A stretch of 64,000 bases of DNA from the NCBI GenBank assembly GCA_025358885.1, contig JANYHW010000132.1, positions 1 through 64,000 of the forward strand. Reading direction: 5' to 3'. The notes below the pieces were generated by a model, which searched no databases, was not told the DNA's origin, and saw nothing but the letters and a program-made list of their open reading frames with translations. Each line of letters starts with the position of its first letter. Position 1 is the stretch's first letter. Made by a program: the position numbers and the translations under genes. Below are positions 41,465-51,280 of the stretch, piece by piece. This DNA is from Cytophagales bacterium. GTDB lineage: Bacteria > Bacteroidota > Bacteroidia > Cytophagales > Cyclobacteriaceae.

Positions 41465-42565
41465 GTGCGGTTTATTCTCGCCCGTCATTTCGGCTTTTGC
41501 TATGGCGTGGAGAACGCGATCGAAATCAGTTACCGGGCATTGGAAGAGAATCCAAACAAGAAGGTGTATTTACTAAGCCAGATGATCCACAATCAGGAAG
41601 TCAATGCCGATTTACTGGAGCGCGGTATGAAATTCGTCATGGACACCGATGGCTCACCATTCATCCCATGGGAGAAGATAACCGGGGACGATGTGGTAAT
41701 CATTCCAGCATTTGGGACTACCCGTGAAATAGAGAAGTTGCTTCAAGACAAAGGGGTTGCTGTAGAGCGTTATAACACCACCTGCCCTTTCGTAGAAAAA
41801 GTCTGGAACCGCGCTGAAAAGTTAGGCCAGGATAAGCATACCATTATCATCCACGGAAAACCCAACCACGAGGAAACGCGAGCGACTTTTTCCCACAGCG
41901 CAATCAATGGACCTTCGATAATTGTGCAGGATATGGAGGATGCCATTCAACTCGGCAGATTCATTCTTGAAAGTAAATCCAGATCTGACTTCTTTGCGGA
42001 GTTCAATGGAAAATATTCAACTGGGTTTGATCCCGACCGCGACCTGAAGAAAATCGGTGTCGTCAACCAGACTACTATGCTGGCTTCGGAAACGCAAGCC
42101 ATTGCCGATTACTTTCGAAATCTGATGATTGGAAAATATGGTGAAGCAACCATAAGCGATCATTTCGCTGACACGCGGGATACCCTTTGCTATGCGACCA
42201 ATGACAATCAGGATGCCACCTACGAACTTTTGAAGACCTCCGCAGACCTTGCCGTTGTTGTGGGTGGGTACAACAGCTCCAACACCTCTCACATTGTTGA
42301 GCTCTGTGAAAGAAATTTTCCAACGTATTTCATTAATTCTGAAACGGAGATCCAATCACGTGAAGAGATTCGTCATTTCAACTATCATACGAAAGAAAAT
42401 AAAGTCACACGCGAATTCATGCCTGAAAAAAACCCTGTGACCCTAATCCTTACCAGTGGGGCTTCATGTCCGGATACCCTGGTGGACCGGGTGATGCTGA
42501 AACTGGCGGGATATTTTGAAGGAACGCGAGAGGTGGATGAGGTGTTGAGAGACGTTGAGAGGTGA
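41465..42565 (+). CDS. ispH: 4-hydroxy-3-methylbut-2-enyl diphosphate reductase (IspH/LytB)
   Basis: LARHFGFCYGVENAIEISYRAL...VEKVWNRAEKL...TSGASCPDTLVDRVM; coding appears to continue upstream to about 41342 without a canonical start. Confidence 0.93.
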   Translation: MRFILARHFGFCYGVENAIEISYRALEENPNKKVYLLSQMIHNQEVNADLLERGMKFVMDTDGSPFIPWEKITGDDVVIIPAFGTTREIEKLLQDKGVAVERYNTTCPFVEKVWNRAEKLGQDKHTIIIHGKPNHEETRATFSHSAINGPSIIVQDMEDAIQLGRFILESKSRSDFFAEFNGKYSTGFDPDRDLKKIGVVNQTTMLASETQAIADYFRNLMIGKYGEATISDHFADTRDTLCYATNDNQDATYELLKTSADLAVVVGGYNSSNTSHIVELCERNFPTYFINSETEIQSREEIRHFNYHTKENKVTREFMPEKNPVTLILTSGASCPDTLVDRVMLKLAGYFEGTREVDEVLRDVER

Positions 42566-42610
42566 GAAAAGTACCTTTAGCCAGTGCCTTTTATATTTTT
42601 GGTAGCAATT

Positions 42611-43030
42611 TCAAGATGGATGCTGTTTCCTGAGGCTCTTCATGCATGCTACGATCAGTTTCTTCAACACCTCAAGGTCAATATCTTCCAGTTTTTTGAC
42701 ATACACGCAAGCCGTTGATCCCTTGTGCTTGCCAAGTTTCTTTAACAATTCTTCCTTTTTTGGAAAAGGGCCGGTCAGGTAGATTACAAGGGAAGTACTT
42801 CGGGGAGAAAAACAGGCTATCGGCATGTCTCCCTCGTGTCCGCTCTCGTACTTGTAGTGATAGCTGCCAAAGCCGATGATGCTGGGACCCCACATAGTGG
42901 GCTCGAGCCCTGTAAGACTCTTGTAGATTTCAATCAATTGGTGCGCATCGTCTCGCTTCCTTTCATCAGCGATGGCTCCGATGAAACTGGCGACGGTTTT
43001 AGTAGTAGGAGCGGTCTTGTTTTTGGCCAT
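42611..43030 (-). CDS. DUF1801 domain-containing protein
   Basis: VASFIGAIADERKRDDAHQLIEIYKSLTGLEPTMWGPSIIGFGSYHYKYESG. Confidence 0.87.
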   Translation of the reverse strand: MAKNKTAPTTKTVASFIGAIADERKRDDAHQLIEIYKSLTGLEPTMWGPSIIGFGSYHYKYESGHEGDMPIACFSPRSTSLVIYLTGPFPKKEELLKKLGKHKGSTACVYVKKLEDIDLEVLKKLIVACMKSLRKQHPS

Positions 43031-43070
43031 GACTATTTACTTTGTTTAAAGGTTCAGTTACTATAAGGTA

Positions 43071-43439
43071 TCATTCTGTAAGTGAAAGTGTATTCCCATC
43101 AGGATCTTTAAACCAGGCAACTTTGGAACCTCCCGGGGATTTCCAAATTCCCAACTTATCCTGGTCAAGGGAGGAGTATCTCTCACATACAATACCTTTC
43201 TTGCTTAGTGATTTTATAGTTGACACAATGTCAGCAACATTCCAACCCAGTATGGTAAATGAATGAGGTGTAAATTTCGGGACGATGGTTACCCGCAACA
43301 AAGTTCCGTTTGCATCAAACTCCAAAGCATAATTGTCCTCTGACAACAGCTTTAGTCCCAATATGTCTTTGTAAAATGATCTAGCCTCATCTGGTTTTAC
43401 AGTAGGAACAAAGGCTTTAAGTTTTTTGTGAGCAAGCAT
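43071..43439 (-). CDS. VOC (glyoxalase/bleomycin-resistance) family protein
   Basis: KAFVPTVKPDEARSFYKDILGLKLLSEDNYALEFDANGT...KDPDGNTLSL. Start could be 43487. Confidence 0.87.
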   Translation of the reverse strand: MLAHKKLKAFVPTVKPDEARSFYKDILGLKLLSEDNYALEFDANGTLLRVTIVPKFTPHSFTILGWNVADIVSTIKSLSKKGIVCERYSSLDQDKLGIWKSPGGSKVAWFKDPDGNTLSLTE

Positions 43440-43736
43440 GATTAAATCATTCGTTCTCAAAGGTTCAGGCAACCGATCATCCTTCAATATAATGATTTCA
43501 AAAAGTCTTATGGATGACGATGCGATAGAATGGGTCGCCCCGATAGGACTTATCCATTCAATCGATTCCTATTTCTACCCATATTGCCTCATTACGTGAC
43601 TTTGGCAAGAACAAAGCCCCGCGGGGGACTGTATATTCCTGGGGCCATCTAAATGCAAATTGATCAATCACAAACTCCTTATAAAAAAATCCATCTATTC
43701 CTCCCATCCATTGAATACCCCATCCTACTTTGCAGG

Positions 43737-45803
43737 ATGTTTCGTTGGGTCACCTCTGCATTTGTATTGTTGTCTCTTTGCTCCATGGCCCAAGAGCCTG
43801 TTCCTGCCATCAAAGACACCACCCGCACCCTCAACGAAGTGGTGGTGCAGGCCTACGCCGCCGATCGTCCACAAGGGGTGGTGCCAGCAACCCTCGGAGT
43901 CATCAAGGAACATGAACTAAACCGCTTTGGTAATGTGTCGCTGCTGCCAGCCGTGAACATGGTGCCGGGGGTCAGGATGGAAGAACGCTCCCCGGGAAGC
44001 TACCGGTTTTCCATCCGCGGAAGTTCCTTGCGCTCGCCGTTTGGGGTCCGCAACGTAAAATTTTACTGGAACGGATTGCCTCTGACTGATGGAGGTGGCA
44101 ATACCTACCTCAACCTGCTTGACTTCAATGCGGTAGGCAGCATGGAAATTATCAAAGGACCCGGTGGAAGTTTGTATGGAGCGGGGACGGGTGGTGTTGT
44201 GTTACTGCAGTCACCAAAAATGGCTGCGTCGGACCTGAACTATTCAGTTCTCGGTGGAAGTTACGGTTTGCTTCGCGCACAAGGTGGCGGCACCATTATT
44301 CAATCTGAAAAATTTCAAATGGACCTTCGCATTGGCTATCAAAAGGCGGATGGATACCGCCAGCAAACCAATATGAATCGCCTGATGGGTGCACTGGATT
44401 GGCAAAATATCCTATCCCCAAAAAGCACATTGAAGGGTACGATATTTTCCACGCAGTTGTATTATCAAACACCTGGTGGGCTGACGCTGGCGCAGTACAA
44501 TGCTGATCCACAGCAAGCGCGACCCTCTACTCCTGCTGCACCTGGGGCTGTAGATCAGCAGGCCGCAGTAACCAACAAGACATCTTATGGAGGCTTAACT
44601 TTCGAGCACCTATGGAGTGATCATTGGGCCTCACACATTGGTATGTTTGGTTCAGTCACCAATTTCACCAACCCTACGATCCGCAATTATGAAATCCGCC
44701 TGGAAGAAAACTGGGGTGGTCGTGCGGACACTCAATATGAATTTGCAAAACAATCCTGGAGAGGCAAGCTCACCTTGGGTGCAGAATATCAACATTTCTT
44801 TTCGCCGGATGCTGTGTACGACAATAACCTTGGGGTGCAAGGGAATGTCCAGACCGATGACAGGCTCCGATCACAAATATTTCTTGGCTTTGCTCAGGCG
44901 GAGTTGGACCTACCAAAAGATTTCTATCTGACCATTGGAGCCAGCGGCAACTTTATTAAGTATGATTTCCTGCGGATATCCGTTACGCCAGAGATTAGTC
45001 AGCAAAGAAATTTTTCTCCTGTGTTGTCTCCCCGAGTGGCGTTGCTGAAGAAAATAGCTCCCGGGTTGTCTGCTTATGGCAGCATCAGTAGTGGATTCTC
45101 ACCGCCATCCCTGGCGGAGGTAAGGCCTTCCACAGGCGCATTCAACAACACACTGAATCCGGAAATGGGCACGAGCTATGAGGTCGGAGTCAAGGGAATG
45201 CTGTTCAACATCTTCCAGGTGAATTTCGCCCTATACGATTTTCAACTCAAGGAAACCATTGTTATCCAGCGCGATGCCAGCGGTGCAGATTATTTTGTTA
45301 ACGCAGGGGCAACTTCCCAAAAAGGAGCCGAGGTCATGGTGAATTGGTCCAGGGTTTATTCTTCCGGTAAGATTTCATCCCTGCGGGCATGGACCAGCTA
45401 TACCTACAACAAATATAGATTCAAAGATTACGTGAATGATGGCAAAGACTACTCCGGCAATGCACTCACCGGTGTGCCGCCTGCCACACTCGCGCTGGGT
45501 GCTGACATTGCTTTTCAAATGGGTCTTTATGCCAATCTCACCGCCTACTATAGTGACGGTCTTCCATTAAATGACGCCAACACGGACTATGCGATGGATT
45601 ATTTTCTTCTGGGGACCCGCCTTGGATACCGCCTGCATGGAAAAGTACCGGTTGATTTTTTTGTCGGCGTGGACAATGCCCTTGATATTAAGTACAGCCT
45701 CGGAAATGACTTGAATGCAACGGGAGGTCGTTACTACAATACGGCCCCCGGAAGGAACTTTTATGTAGGATTGACTGCCAAACTACCTTCTGCCCCGAGG
45801 TAA
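43737..45803 (+). CDS. TonB-dependent receptor
   Basis: Plug (RFSIRGSSLRSPFGVRNVKFYWNGLPLTDGGG...EIIKGPGGSLYGAGTGG) and beta-barrel. Start refined to signal-peptide Met. Confidence 0.93.
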   Translation: MFRWVTSAFVLLSLCSMAQEPVPAIKDTTRTLNEVVVQAYAADRPQGVVPATLGVIKEHELNRFGNVSLLPAVNMVPGVRMEERSPGSYRFSIRGSSLRSPFGVRNVKFYWNGLPLTDGGGNTYLNLLDFNAVGSMEIIKGPGGSLYGAGTGGVVLLQSPKMAASDLNYSVLGGSYGLLRAQGGGTIIQSEKFQMDLRIGYQKADGYRQQTNMNRLMGALDWQNILSPKSTLKGTIFSTQLYYQTPGGLTLAQYNADPQQARPSTPAAPGAVDQQAAVTNKTSYGGLTFEHLWSDHWASHIGMFGSVTNFTNPTIRNYEIRLEENWGGRADTQYEFAKQSWRGKLTLGAEYQHFFSPDAVYDNNLGVQGNVQTDDRLRSQIFLGFAQAELDLPKDFYLTIGASGNFIKYDFLRISVTPEISQQRNFSPVLSPRVALLKKIAPGLSAYGSISSGFSPPSLAEVRPSTGAFNNTLNPEMGTSYEVGVKGMLFNIFQVNFALYDFQLKETIVIQRDASGADYFVNAGATSQKGAEVMVNWSRVYSSGKISSLRAWTSYTYNKYRFKDYVNDGKDYSGNALTGVPPATLALGADIAFQMGLYANLTAYYSDGLPLNDANTDYAMDYFLLGTRLGYRLHGKVPVDFFVGVDNALDIKYSLGNDLNATGGRYYNTAPGRNFYVGLTAKLPSAPR

Positions 45804-45812
45804 TCGCTTCCT

Positions 45813-46193
45813 TCAGAGTGATGCTTTATTGACAACCTTCCTGTCAATCCATTGCAGTCCGAGGATAAAGGCTGCGCCGAAAATCAACAGCCCCGAATAA
45901 CCCGAAATAAATTTCAGTGCACCAAAGTCCATTTTAAAACCGGTCATGCCTACGGCAATTCCACCCGCTATGACGAAGGACACTAACCCCGCGTAAAGCC
46001 AAAACATTTCCCGTGCAGAGGACTTTTCAGAACGCGCCTCCATTCGACGGAGCACACGGTCAGCAAAGCCGGAAGGCAATTCATATGCAGGTTGCCGTTT
46101 AAGAGCATTGAAGACCGTGCGATAGGCTTGTTCTTCCGAGCCGTTGCCCGCGAGTCCCTGCTCGATGTTATGTTGTATTTCTTCCTCGCTCAT
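45813..46193 (-). CDS. Putative anti-sigma factor, membrane protein
   Basis: 126 aa with TM segments, overlapping the ECF sigma gene by ATGA. Confidence 0.6.
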   Translation of the reverse strand: MSEEEIQHNIEQGLAGNGSEEQAYRTVFNALKRQPAYELPSGFADRVLRRMEARSEKSSAREMFWLYAGLVSFVIAGGIAVGMTGFKMDFGALKFISGYSGLLIFGAAFILGLQWIDRKVVNKASL

Positions 46194-46756
46194 ATTCCTT
46201 TCTCTTCCTGGCCCAGGTGCATTGCCACTTTTTCCTTCAACAAGTTTCTCGCCCTGAACAAATAATTTTTCACTGTTCCCTCCGGCATCTCTGTCACTAA
46301 ACCAATCTCTGCATAGTTCATGCCTTCCAGGTGATACAAAGTAAGTACACTTTTATATTGTACAGGCAATTGTTCAATTAATTTTATTACCCATTCTTCC
46401 AAATCTTTTTCTGACAAGATCTCTTCCGGATCTTCCGCCTCCACAAACTTCTCGGCCCAGGTTTCGTCTTCCGGCCATTCGGCAAACTCCATCTTTTGCT
46501 TCCGCATGTGGTTGATGGCATGGCGGTAGGCAATAGTAGCAATCCATGTACTGAGTCTCGACTGAAAATTGAACTCCGAAATCTTGTCAAAGACCTTCAG
46601 AAACACGTCCTGGCAGAGTTCCTCACGGTCTTCGGCGCTTTTTATCAGCCTGCCAACCATGTGGGCCACGAGCTTCTCGTTCTGCTGAATTAGCAGCCGA
46701 AACGCCCGTTTATCTCCGTTTTTTACCCTGGAGACAAAGGCCCGATCATCTGTCAT
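46190..46756 (-). CDS. ECF RNA polymerase sigma factor
   Basis: Sigma-70 region 2 (DREELCQDVFLKVFDKISEFNFQSRLSTWIATIAYRHAINHMRK) and region 4. ATG at 46756 preferred over GTG 46771, which lies in the putative -10. Confidence 0.92.
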   Translation of the reverse strand: MTDDRAFVSRVKNGDKRAFRLLIQQNEKLVAHMVGRLIKSAEDREELCQDVFLKVFDKISEFNFQSRLSTWIATIAYRHAINHMRKQKMEFAEWPEDETWAEKFVEAEDPEEILSEKDLEEWVIKLIEQLPVQYKSVLTLYHLEGMNYAEIGLVTEMPEGTVKNYLFRARNLLKEKVAMHLGQEEKGI

Positions 46757-46766
46757 TTTAAGGTTG

Positions 46767-46793
46767 GACACTAAAATACCTTTGGATGTTGCA
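46767..46793 (-). promoter_or_regulatory. Putative ECF sigma-dependent promoter (TGCAACATCC-N12-GTGTC)
   Basis: Minus TGCAACATCCAAAGGTATTTTAGTGTC directly upstream of the sigma gene. Confidence 0.55.
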
Positions 46794-46879
46794 GAAAGTA
46801 CGGATTTTTTAATGCCTGGACCACAATTTCACTACCCTCCTCCGACAGTTCAATTCACTCAAAAAATAATCAACCTCCC

Positions 46880-46906
46880 TGCAACATCCCCAACCGCATG
46901 GGTGTC
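46880..46906 (+). promoter_or_regulatory. Putative ECF sigma-dependent promoter (TGCAACATCC-N12-GTGTC)
   Basis: Plus TGCAACATCCCCAACCGCATGGGTGTC, 30 nt upstream of the ATG at 46936. Confidence 0.55.
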
Positions 46907-46935
46907 TTACCTCCCAAAACAAAAAACAATTAGCC

Positions 46936-47292
46936 ATGGACAATTCCTTAAGAGAAGTATTGATGCCTATAACCATATTCGGTAGTTTCGGCACGGCCGT
47001 TTATTTTTTTACAAAAGTGATGACCGACTACCTGCTCAAGAAGAAAATGGTGGACAAAGGTTTTGTAAATGAAGACACCCAGGCCATCTTTAAACAGCAT
47101 ATCGTCAAGGACAATAAATTCACTTCTCTCAAATGGGGGCTAATCATCTTCTTTGCAGGGATGTCTTTGATCATCATGGAGTATATTCCTGCGAGACCGG
47201 AGTCTCCCCTGCCCTACGGACTGTTTGCCGTCTCTGTCTCCCTGGGGTTTCTTATTTACTATTTCATGGTAAAGAAAGATTCCAAAGAATAA
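46936..47292 (+). CDS. Small two-TM membrane protein, function unknown
   Basis: 118 aa; divergent from the ECF sigma gene. Confidence 0.75.
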   Translation: MDNSLREVLMPITIFGSFGTAVYFFTKVMTDYLLKKKMVDKGFVNEDTQAIFKQHIVKDNKFTSLKWGLIIFFAGMSLIIMEYIPARPESPLPYGLFAVSVSLGFLIYYFMVKKDSKE

Positions 47293-47314
47293 ACCTGTAA
47301 CAATTCAAATAAAG

Positions 47315-47342
47315 GGCCGTCTTGTGGATGGCCTGTTTTTTT
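47315..47342 (+). terminator. Intrinsic terminator
   Basis: GGCCGTC-ttgtg-GATGGCC then TGTTTTTTT. Confidence 0.7.
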
Positions 47343-47361
47343 CACCATCAAGAGAATTCGC

Positions 47362-49782
47362 ATGCTCAAGAATTACTTCAAAACTGCACTGAGAAGCCTT
47401 AGCCGCCACAGGTTCTTTTCTTTCATCAATATTTTCGGTCTCGCCATCAGCATGTCCGTTTGCATGGGCATCATCATGCTGGTGGCCGACCAAATGATGT
47501 ATGATCGATATAACACAAAGCGCGACCGCATCTATCGTGTGAATACTATTCCATTAGGCAAGGAAGGTCAGGAATTCACGGAGATGGCGACGACCACGCT
47601 GCCACTCAAGCAGGAACTTCTCGAAAACTACACCGGAGTTGAAAAGGCTGTACGCATCAGCCGGGGCTTTGCGAATAACTGGATTGAATTTGATCAGAAC
47701 GTAAACATACCCGTGGCCGGATATTACGCTGACCCGGAAGTGCTGGAGGTATTTCAATACGAACTTGAATACGGCAACTCAAAAACTGCACTGATAGAAC
47801 CTTACACAGTTGTCTTGACAAAGGCCGCCGCTAAGAAATTGTTTCGACAAGAAAATCCGGTTGGCGAGTCTTTCAAGGTGGGCGATAAAGGAACCTATAA
47901 AGTTACCGGCGTCCTGAAGGACACCAATCATAAATCGCATATAGTGTTTGATGCGTTGGCCAGCATGGCATCTGTAAAGAGTCTGGAAACAGGAGACAAA
48001 CGCGAAAAAAGTCTGGATAACTGGTACAACTATACGTCGGGATGGATTTATCTCCTTCTTGAAGAAGGAAAGGCCCCGGCGGATATTATTCCTAACCTCG
48101 AGAAAATTCAGGCGAATCATTTTACCACCCTCACCAACCCGGACACCCAACGCAAAGTAAGGTATGCTTTACAAAACATAATGAACATTACTCCCGGCCC
48201 GTTCATCAATAACCCAATAGGTCCATTCTTGCCATGGATGTTTATTTACTTCTTTGCGGGACTTGCGGGTGTCGTGATGCTAACCTCGTGTTTCAACTTC
48301 ACCAACCTGTCCATAGCCCGTTCCCTTACCCGTGCGCGGGAGATTGGCGTGCGCAAGGTAACTGGTGCCATGCGCTGGCAGATATTTGTGCAATTTCTGA
48401 CTGAGTCCATCCTGGTGGCCCTGTTTTCGCTGGTTGCGGCATTCCTTCTGCTTGTGCTGGTGAAGCCCCTTATGATGAAGTTGAGTTTCGCCCGTATGAT
48501 GAAGTGGAACCTGGAAGCCAACTATTACGTTTACGGGGTCTTCTTTCTCTTTGCCCTCATCGTGGGAATCCTCGCCGGTATTTTCCCTGCCATTGTGCTA
48601 AGTGGCTTTCAGCCGGTAAAAGTGCTAAAAAGTCTCAACTCAATTAAGCTCTTCTCAAACATGGGTTTGCGAAAAGCCTTGTTAATCTCCCAGTTCACCT
48701 TTTCCCTGATCTTCATTCTAACGGTCATAGTAGTATTCAATCAACTGAATCTCTTTATGCGCGCCGACCACGGATTCAGCATGGAGAATAAAATTATTGT
48801 TCAATTGAACGATACATCACCAGACGCCCTGAAGACGGAATTGCTCAAACACAACAACATCGAAAGTGTTTCTGCGGCATCGCACATTCCGGCCGCAGGA
48901 ACCCAATATGGGGCAGGGTTTAAGAAATCACTGGATGAAAAAGACTGGACTGAGTTGTACTACTATGCAGTGGATGAGGACTATCTGAAGAACATTGATG
49001 TTCCACTGGTGGCAGGCCGGTACTTCGCTGCCGCGGATGGGGCGTCAAATAAAAACTTCATCGTCGTCAATGAAAAAACGGTGGAGACGTTTCACCTGGG
49101 AGCACCCCTTGATGCCATAGGCCAGGAAATCATTTATAAAAATGACTCTTCAAAGAGAAAGATTATCGGGGTGGTCAAAGACTATAATCATCAAATGCTC
49201 ATGGAGAAAATTGATGCCATGGTCCTGATCGTCGATCCAAAACAATATTATCTCCTGCAAATAAAATATTCTGGCAGTTATGAAGGAGCTGTCGCAGCAG
49301 TTGAAGAAGCCTGGACGAAAATCAACCCCAACCTGAAGGTCGACTATAAAGATTTTGCCAATGAGGTCCACAAACTTTATGACCTCCTGTTTGGTGATAT
49401 TGTCCATGTGATGGGTGTTGTTTCCTTTTTGGCCATTTTGATTTCCTGCCTCGGCTTGCTGGGCATGGCAACCTACAGCACGGAGACGCGCATTAAAGAA
49501 ATTTCCATTCGTAAAGTTTTGGGGAGCAGCAATGGATCATTGGTGTATTTGCTTTCAAAAGGTTTTATCGCAATCCTGTTGATTGCGATAGCGATTGCGG
49601 TCCCGGCTGCCTATTTCCTGAACAACATGTGGTTAGAACTTCTCGCGTATCACGTGACCATTGATGTTTCGGTTATATTCCTCGGCGTATTTGTTCTGAT
49701 TGTTTTCGGGGTCTTAACCATAGGTTCGCAGACGTGGAGGGCGACTTTTGTTAATCCCGTGGAAAATTTGAAGAGTGAGTGA
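47362..49782 (+). CDS. ABC transporter permease, FtsX/MacB_PCD type
   Basis: 806 aa; ARSLTRAREIGVRKVTGAMRWQI; ETRIKEISIRKVLGSS; no ATPase adjacent. Confidence 0.9.
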   Translation: MLKNYFKTALRSLSRHRFFSFINIFGLAISMSVCMGIIMLVADQMMYDRYNTKRDRIYRVNTIPLGKEGQEFTEMATTTLPLKQELLENYTGVEKAVRISRGFANNWIEFDQNVNIPVAGYYADPEVLEVFQYELEYGNSKTALIEPYTVVLTKAAAKKLFRQENPVGESFKVGDKGTYKVTGVLKDTNHKSHIVFDALASMASVKSLETGDKREKSLDNWYNYTSGWIYLLLEEGKAPADIIPNLEKIQANHFTTLTNPDTQRKVRYALQNIMNITPGPFINNPIGPFLPWMFIYFFAGLAGVVMLTSCFNFTNLSIARSLTRAREIGVRKVTGAMRWQIFVQFLTESILVALFSLVAAFLLLVLVKPLMMKLSFARMMKWNLEANYYVYGVFFLFALIVGILAGIFPAIVLSGFQPVKVLKSLNSIKLFSNMGLRKALLISQFTFSLIFILTVIVVFNQLNLFMRADHGFSMENKIIVQLNDTSPDALKTELLKHNNIESVSAASHIPAAGTQYGAGFKKSLDEKDWTELYYYAVDEDYLKNIDVPLVAGRYFAAADGASNKNFIVVNEKTVETFHLGAPLDAIGQEIIYKNDSSKRKIIGVVKDYNHQMLMEKIDAMVLIVDPKQYYLLQIKYSGSYEGAVAAVEEAWTKINPNLKVDYKDFANEVHKLYDLLFGDIVHVMGVVSFLAILISCLGLLGMATYSTETRIKEISIRKVLGSSNGSLVYLLSKGFIAILLIAIAIAVPAAYFLNNMWLELLAYHVTIDVSVIFLGVFVLIVFGVLTIGSQTWRATFVNPVENLKSE

Positions 49783-49813
49783 ACTCCTCAGGCCCCACCT
49801 GGTGGAGTGAGGT

Positions 49814-50479
49814 TTACATATTAAGATACTTCATCAACATATCCAGCCTTTCCTTGCTATCATCATCGCGGGGAGCCTCTTGATATCGGCCGATGACGCG
49901 ATAGCCGAATCGCTCGAGCGTCGCCACGATCCTGGAAAGGTCAAGTTGATTGATTTTTAAGGTGAGTTTGATCTTACCTCTGTCCAGCGGATCTTCCACC
50001 ATGGTACTGCTAATGACTTTTGCTTTGTTCTCTTCCACGTAGCGGCTGATCTCCGCCAGTGAATAGTCGATCAGGTCCATTGACAATACGAGAATGCCAC
50101 CTGGCATTTGAACAGATGCCGTCTGCGCAAAAGAGGCCATGATGTCTTGCACGGTGATGATCCCCACATATTGACCTTCATCATTGACCACGGCCACAAT
50201 GTTAAGCTTGTTTTCGCCGGCAATCCTGAGAATGTCAAAAAAATGCGACTCCAACCCAACGAAACATTCCTTACCTACGAGATTGAAATCACCCAGGTTT
50301 TTGTCGATGTCATTTGACTCGAGAATAATTTCCTCTGAGATAAATCCCAGGAGTTTTCCATCCTCAACCACCGGCAAGTAATTACAGCGGAACTCTTCCA
50401 TCCACACAATTGCCTTGTGGGCATCATCCGTCACTTTCAGCGGCGGAACCATGTGGTTGATAAGCTCTTCTGCGATCAT
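49814..50479 (-). CDS. CBS-domain protein
   Basis: Two CBS repeats (NYLPVVEDGKLLGFISEE; KLNIVAVVNDEGQYVGIITVQDI). Confidence 0.85.
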   Translation of the reverse strand: MIAEELINHMVPPLKVTDDAHKAIVWMEEFRCNYLPVVEDGKLLGFISEEIILESNDIDKNLGDFNLVGKECFVGLESHFFDILRIAGENKLNIVAVVNDEGQYVGIITVQDIMASFAQTASVQMPGGILVLSMDLIDYSLAEISRYVEENKAKVISSTMVEDPLDRGKIKLTLKINQLDLSRIVATLERFGYRVIGRYQEAPRDDDSKERLDMLMKYLNM

Positions 50480-51237
50480 TTTGCAACAGGGGCTAAGAAT
50501 TCTTCTACAATCTCATTAAATTTTTCCGGATGTTCCATCATCGGAGCGTGGCAACATTTGTCAATGAAATGCAGCTCGGAGTTCGGAATCAACCGGTTAA
50601 ATTCATAGGCCACGGAGGGTGGCGTAATGGTATCATTTAATCCCCAAACCAGCAGGGTGGGAACCCCTATCCTGGGTAAATCATTTGCCAAATTATTTCG
50701 CTGAGCGGATTTGGCTATGGCCACAATTCGCATGCACTTGGGGATACTCTTGGTGGTTTCAAAAACTTCGTCGACCAATTCCCTGGACGCCACCAGAGGA
50801 TCATAAAAGGTATAGGCTACACGCTCCCGCACATAGTCGTAACTCCCCCTTCTTGGATAGGACCCGCCCATTGTATTCTCAAATAGTCCAGAACTACCTG
50901 TAAGCAAAAGCTTGTCCACTTTGGTGCTGTTGTGGAGTGTATAGAGCAAGCCAACGTGTCCGCCCAGGGAATTGCCCAGGATGATCATGTGATCCAGCTT
51001 CTTAAGCGCAACAAAATCCTCTACAAATTTCTGCAATCCTTCCAATCCCGCTTCTTTAATGGGCATTTCATAAATCGGCAACATTGGGATAACCACGCGA
51101 AAATGTTTTGCAAAACGGCTCACGACATCTTCCCAGTTGCTGAGGGCTCCAAACAGTCCATGCAGCAGCATCAGCACTTGTCCCGTGCCCTCATCTACGT
51201 ACTTGAATCCATTTTCCTCCTTGACGTTAAGCGCCAT
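50476..51237 (-). CDS. Alpha/beta hydrolase
   Basis: LLHGLFGALSNWEDV; GNSLGGHVGL; VWGLNDTITPP. Confidence 0.92.
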   Translation of the reverse strand: MALNVKEENGFKYVDEGTGQVLMLLHGLFGALSNWEDVVSRFAKHFRVVIPMLPIYEMPIKEAGLEGLQKFVEDFVALKKLDHMIILGNSLGGHVGLLYTLHNSTKVDKLLLTGSSGLFENTMGGSYPRRGSYDYVRERVAYTFYDPLVASRELVDEVFETTKSIPKCMRIVAIAKSAQRNNLANDLPRIGVPTLLVWGLNDTITPPSVAYEFNRLIPNSELHFIDKCCHAPMMEHPEKFNEIVEEFLAPVAK

Positions 51238-51280
51238 CGTGCTGGAATTTCCGTGATAAGTAAGCGAAAAATATCTGTAG

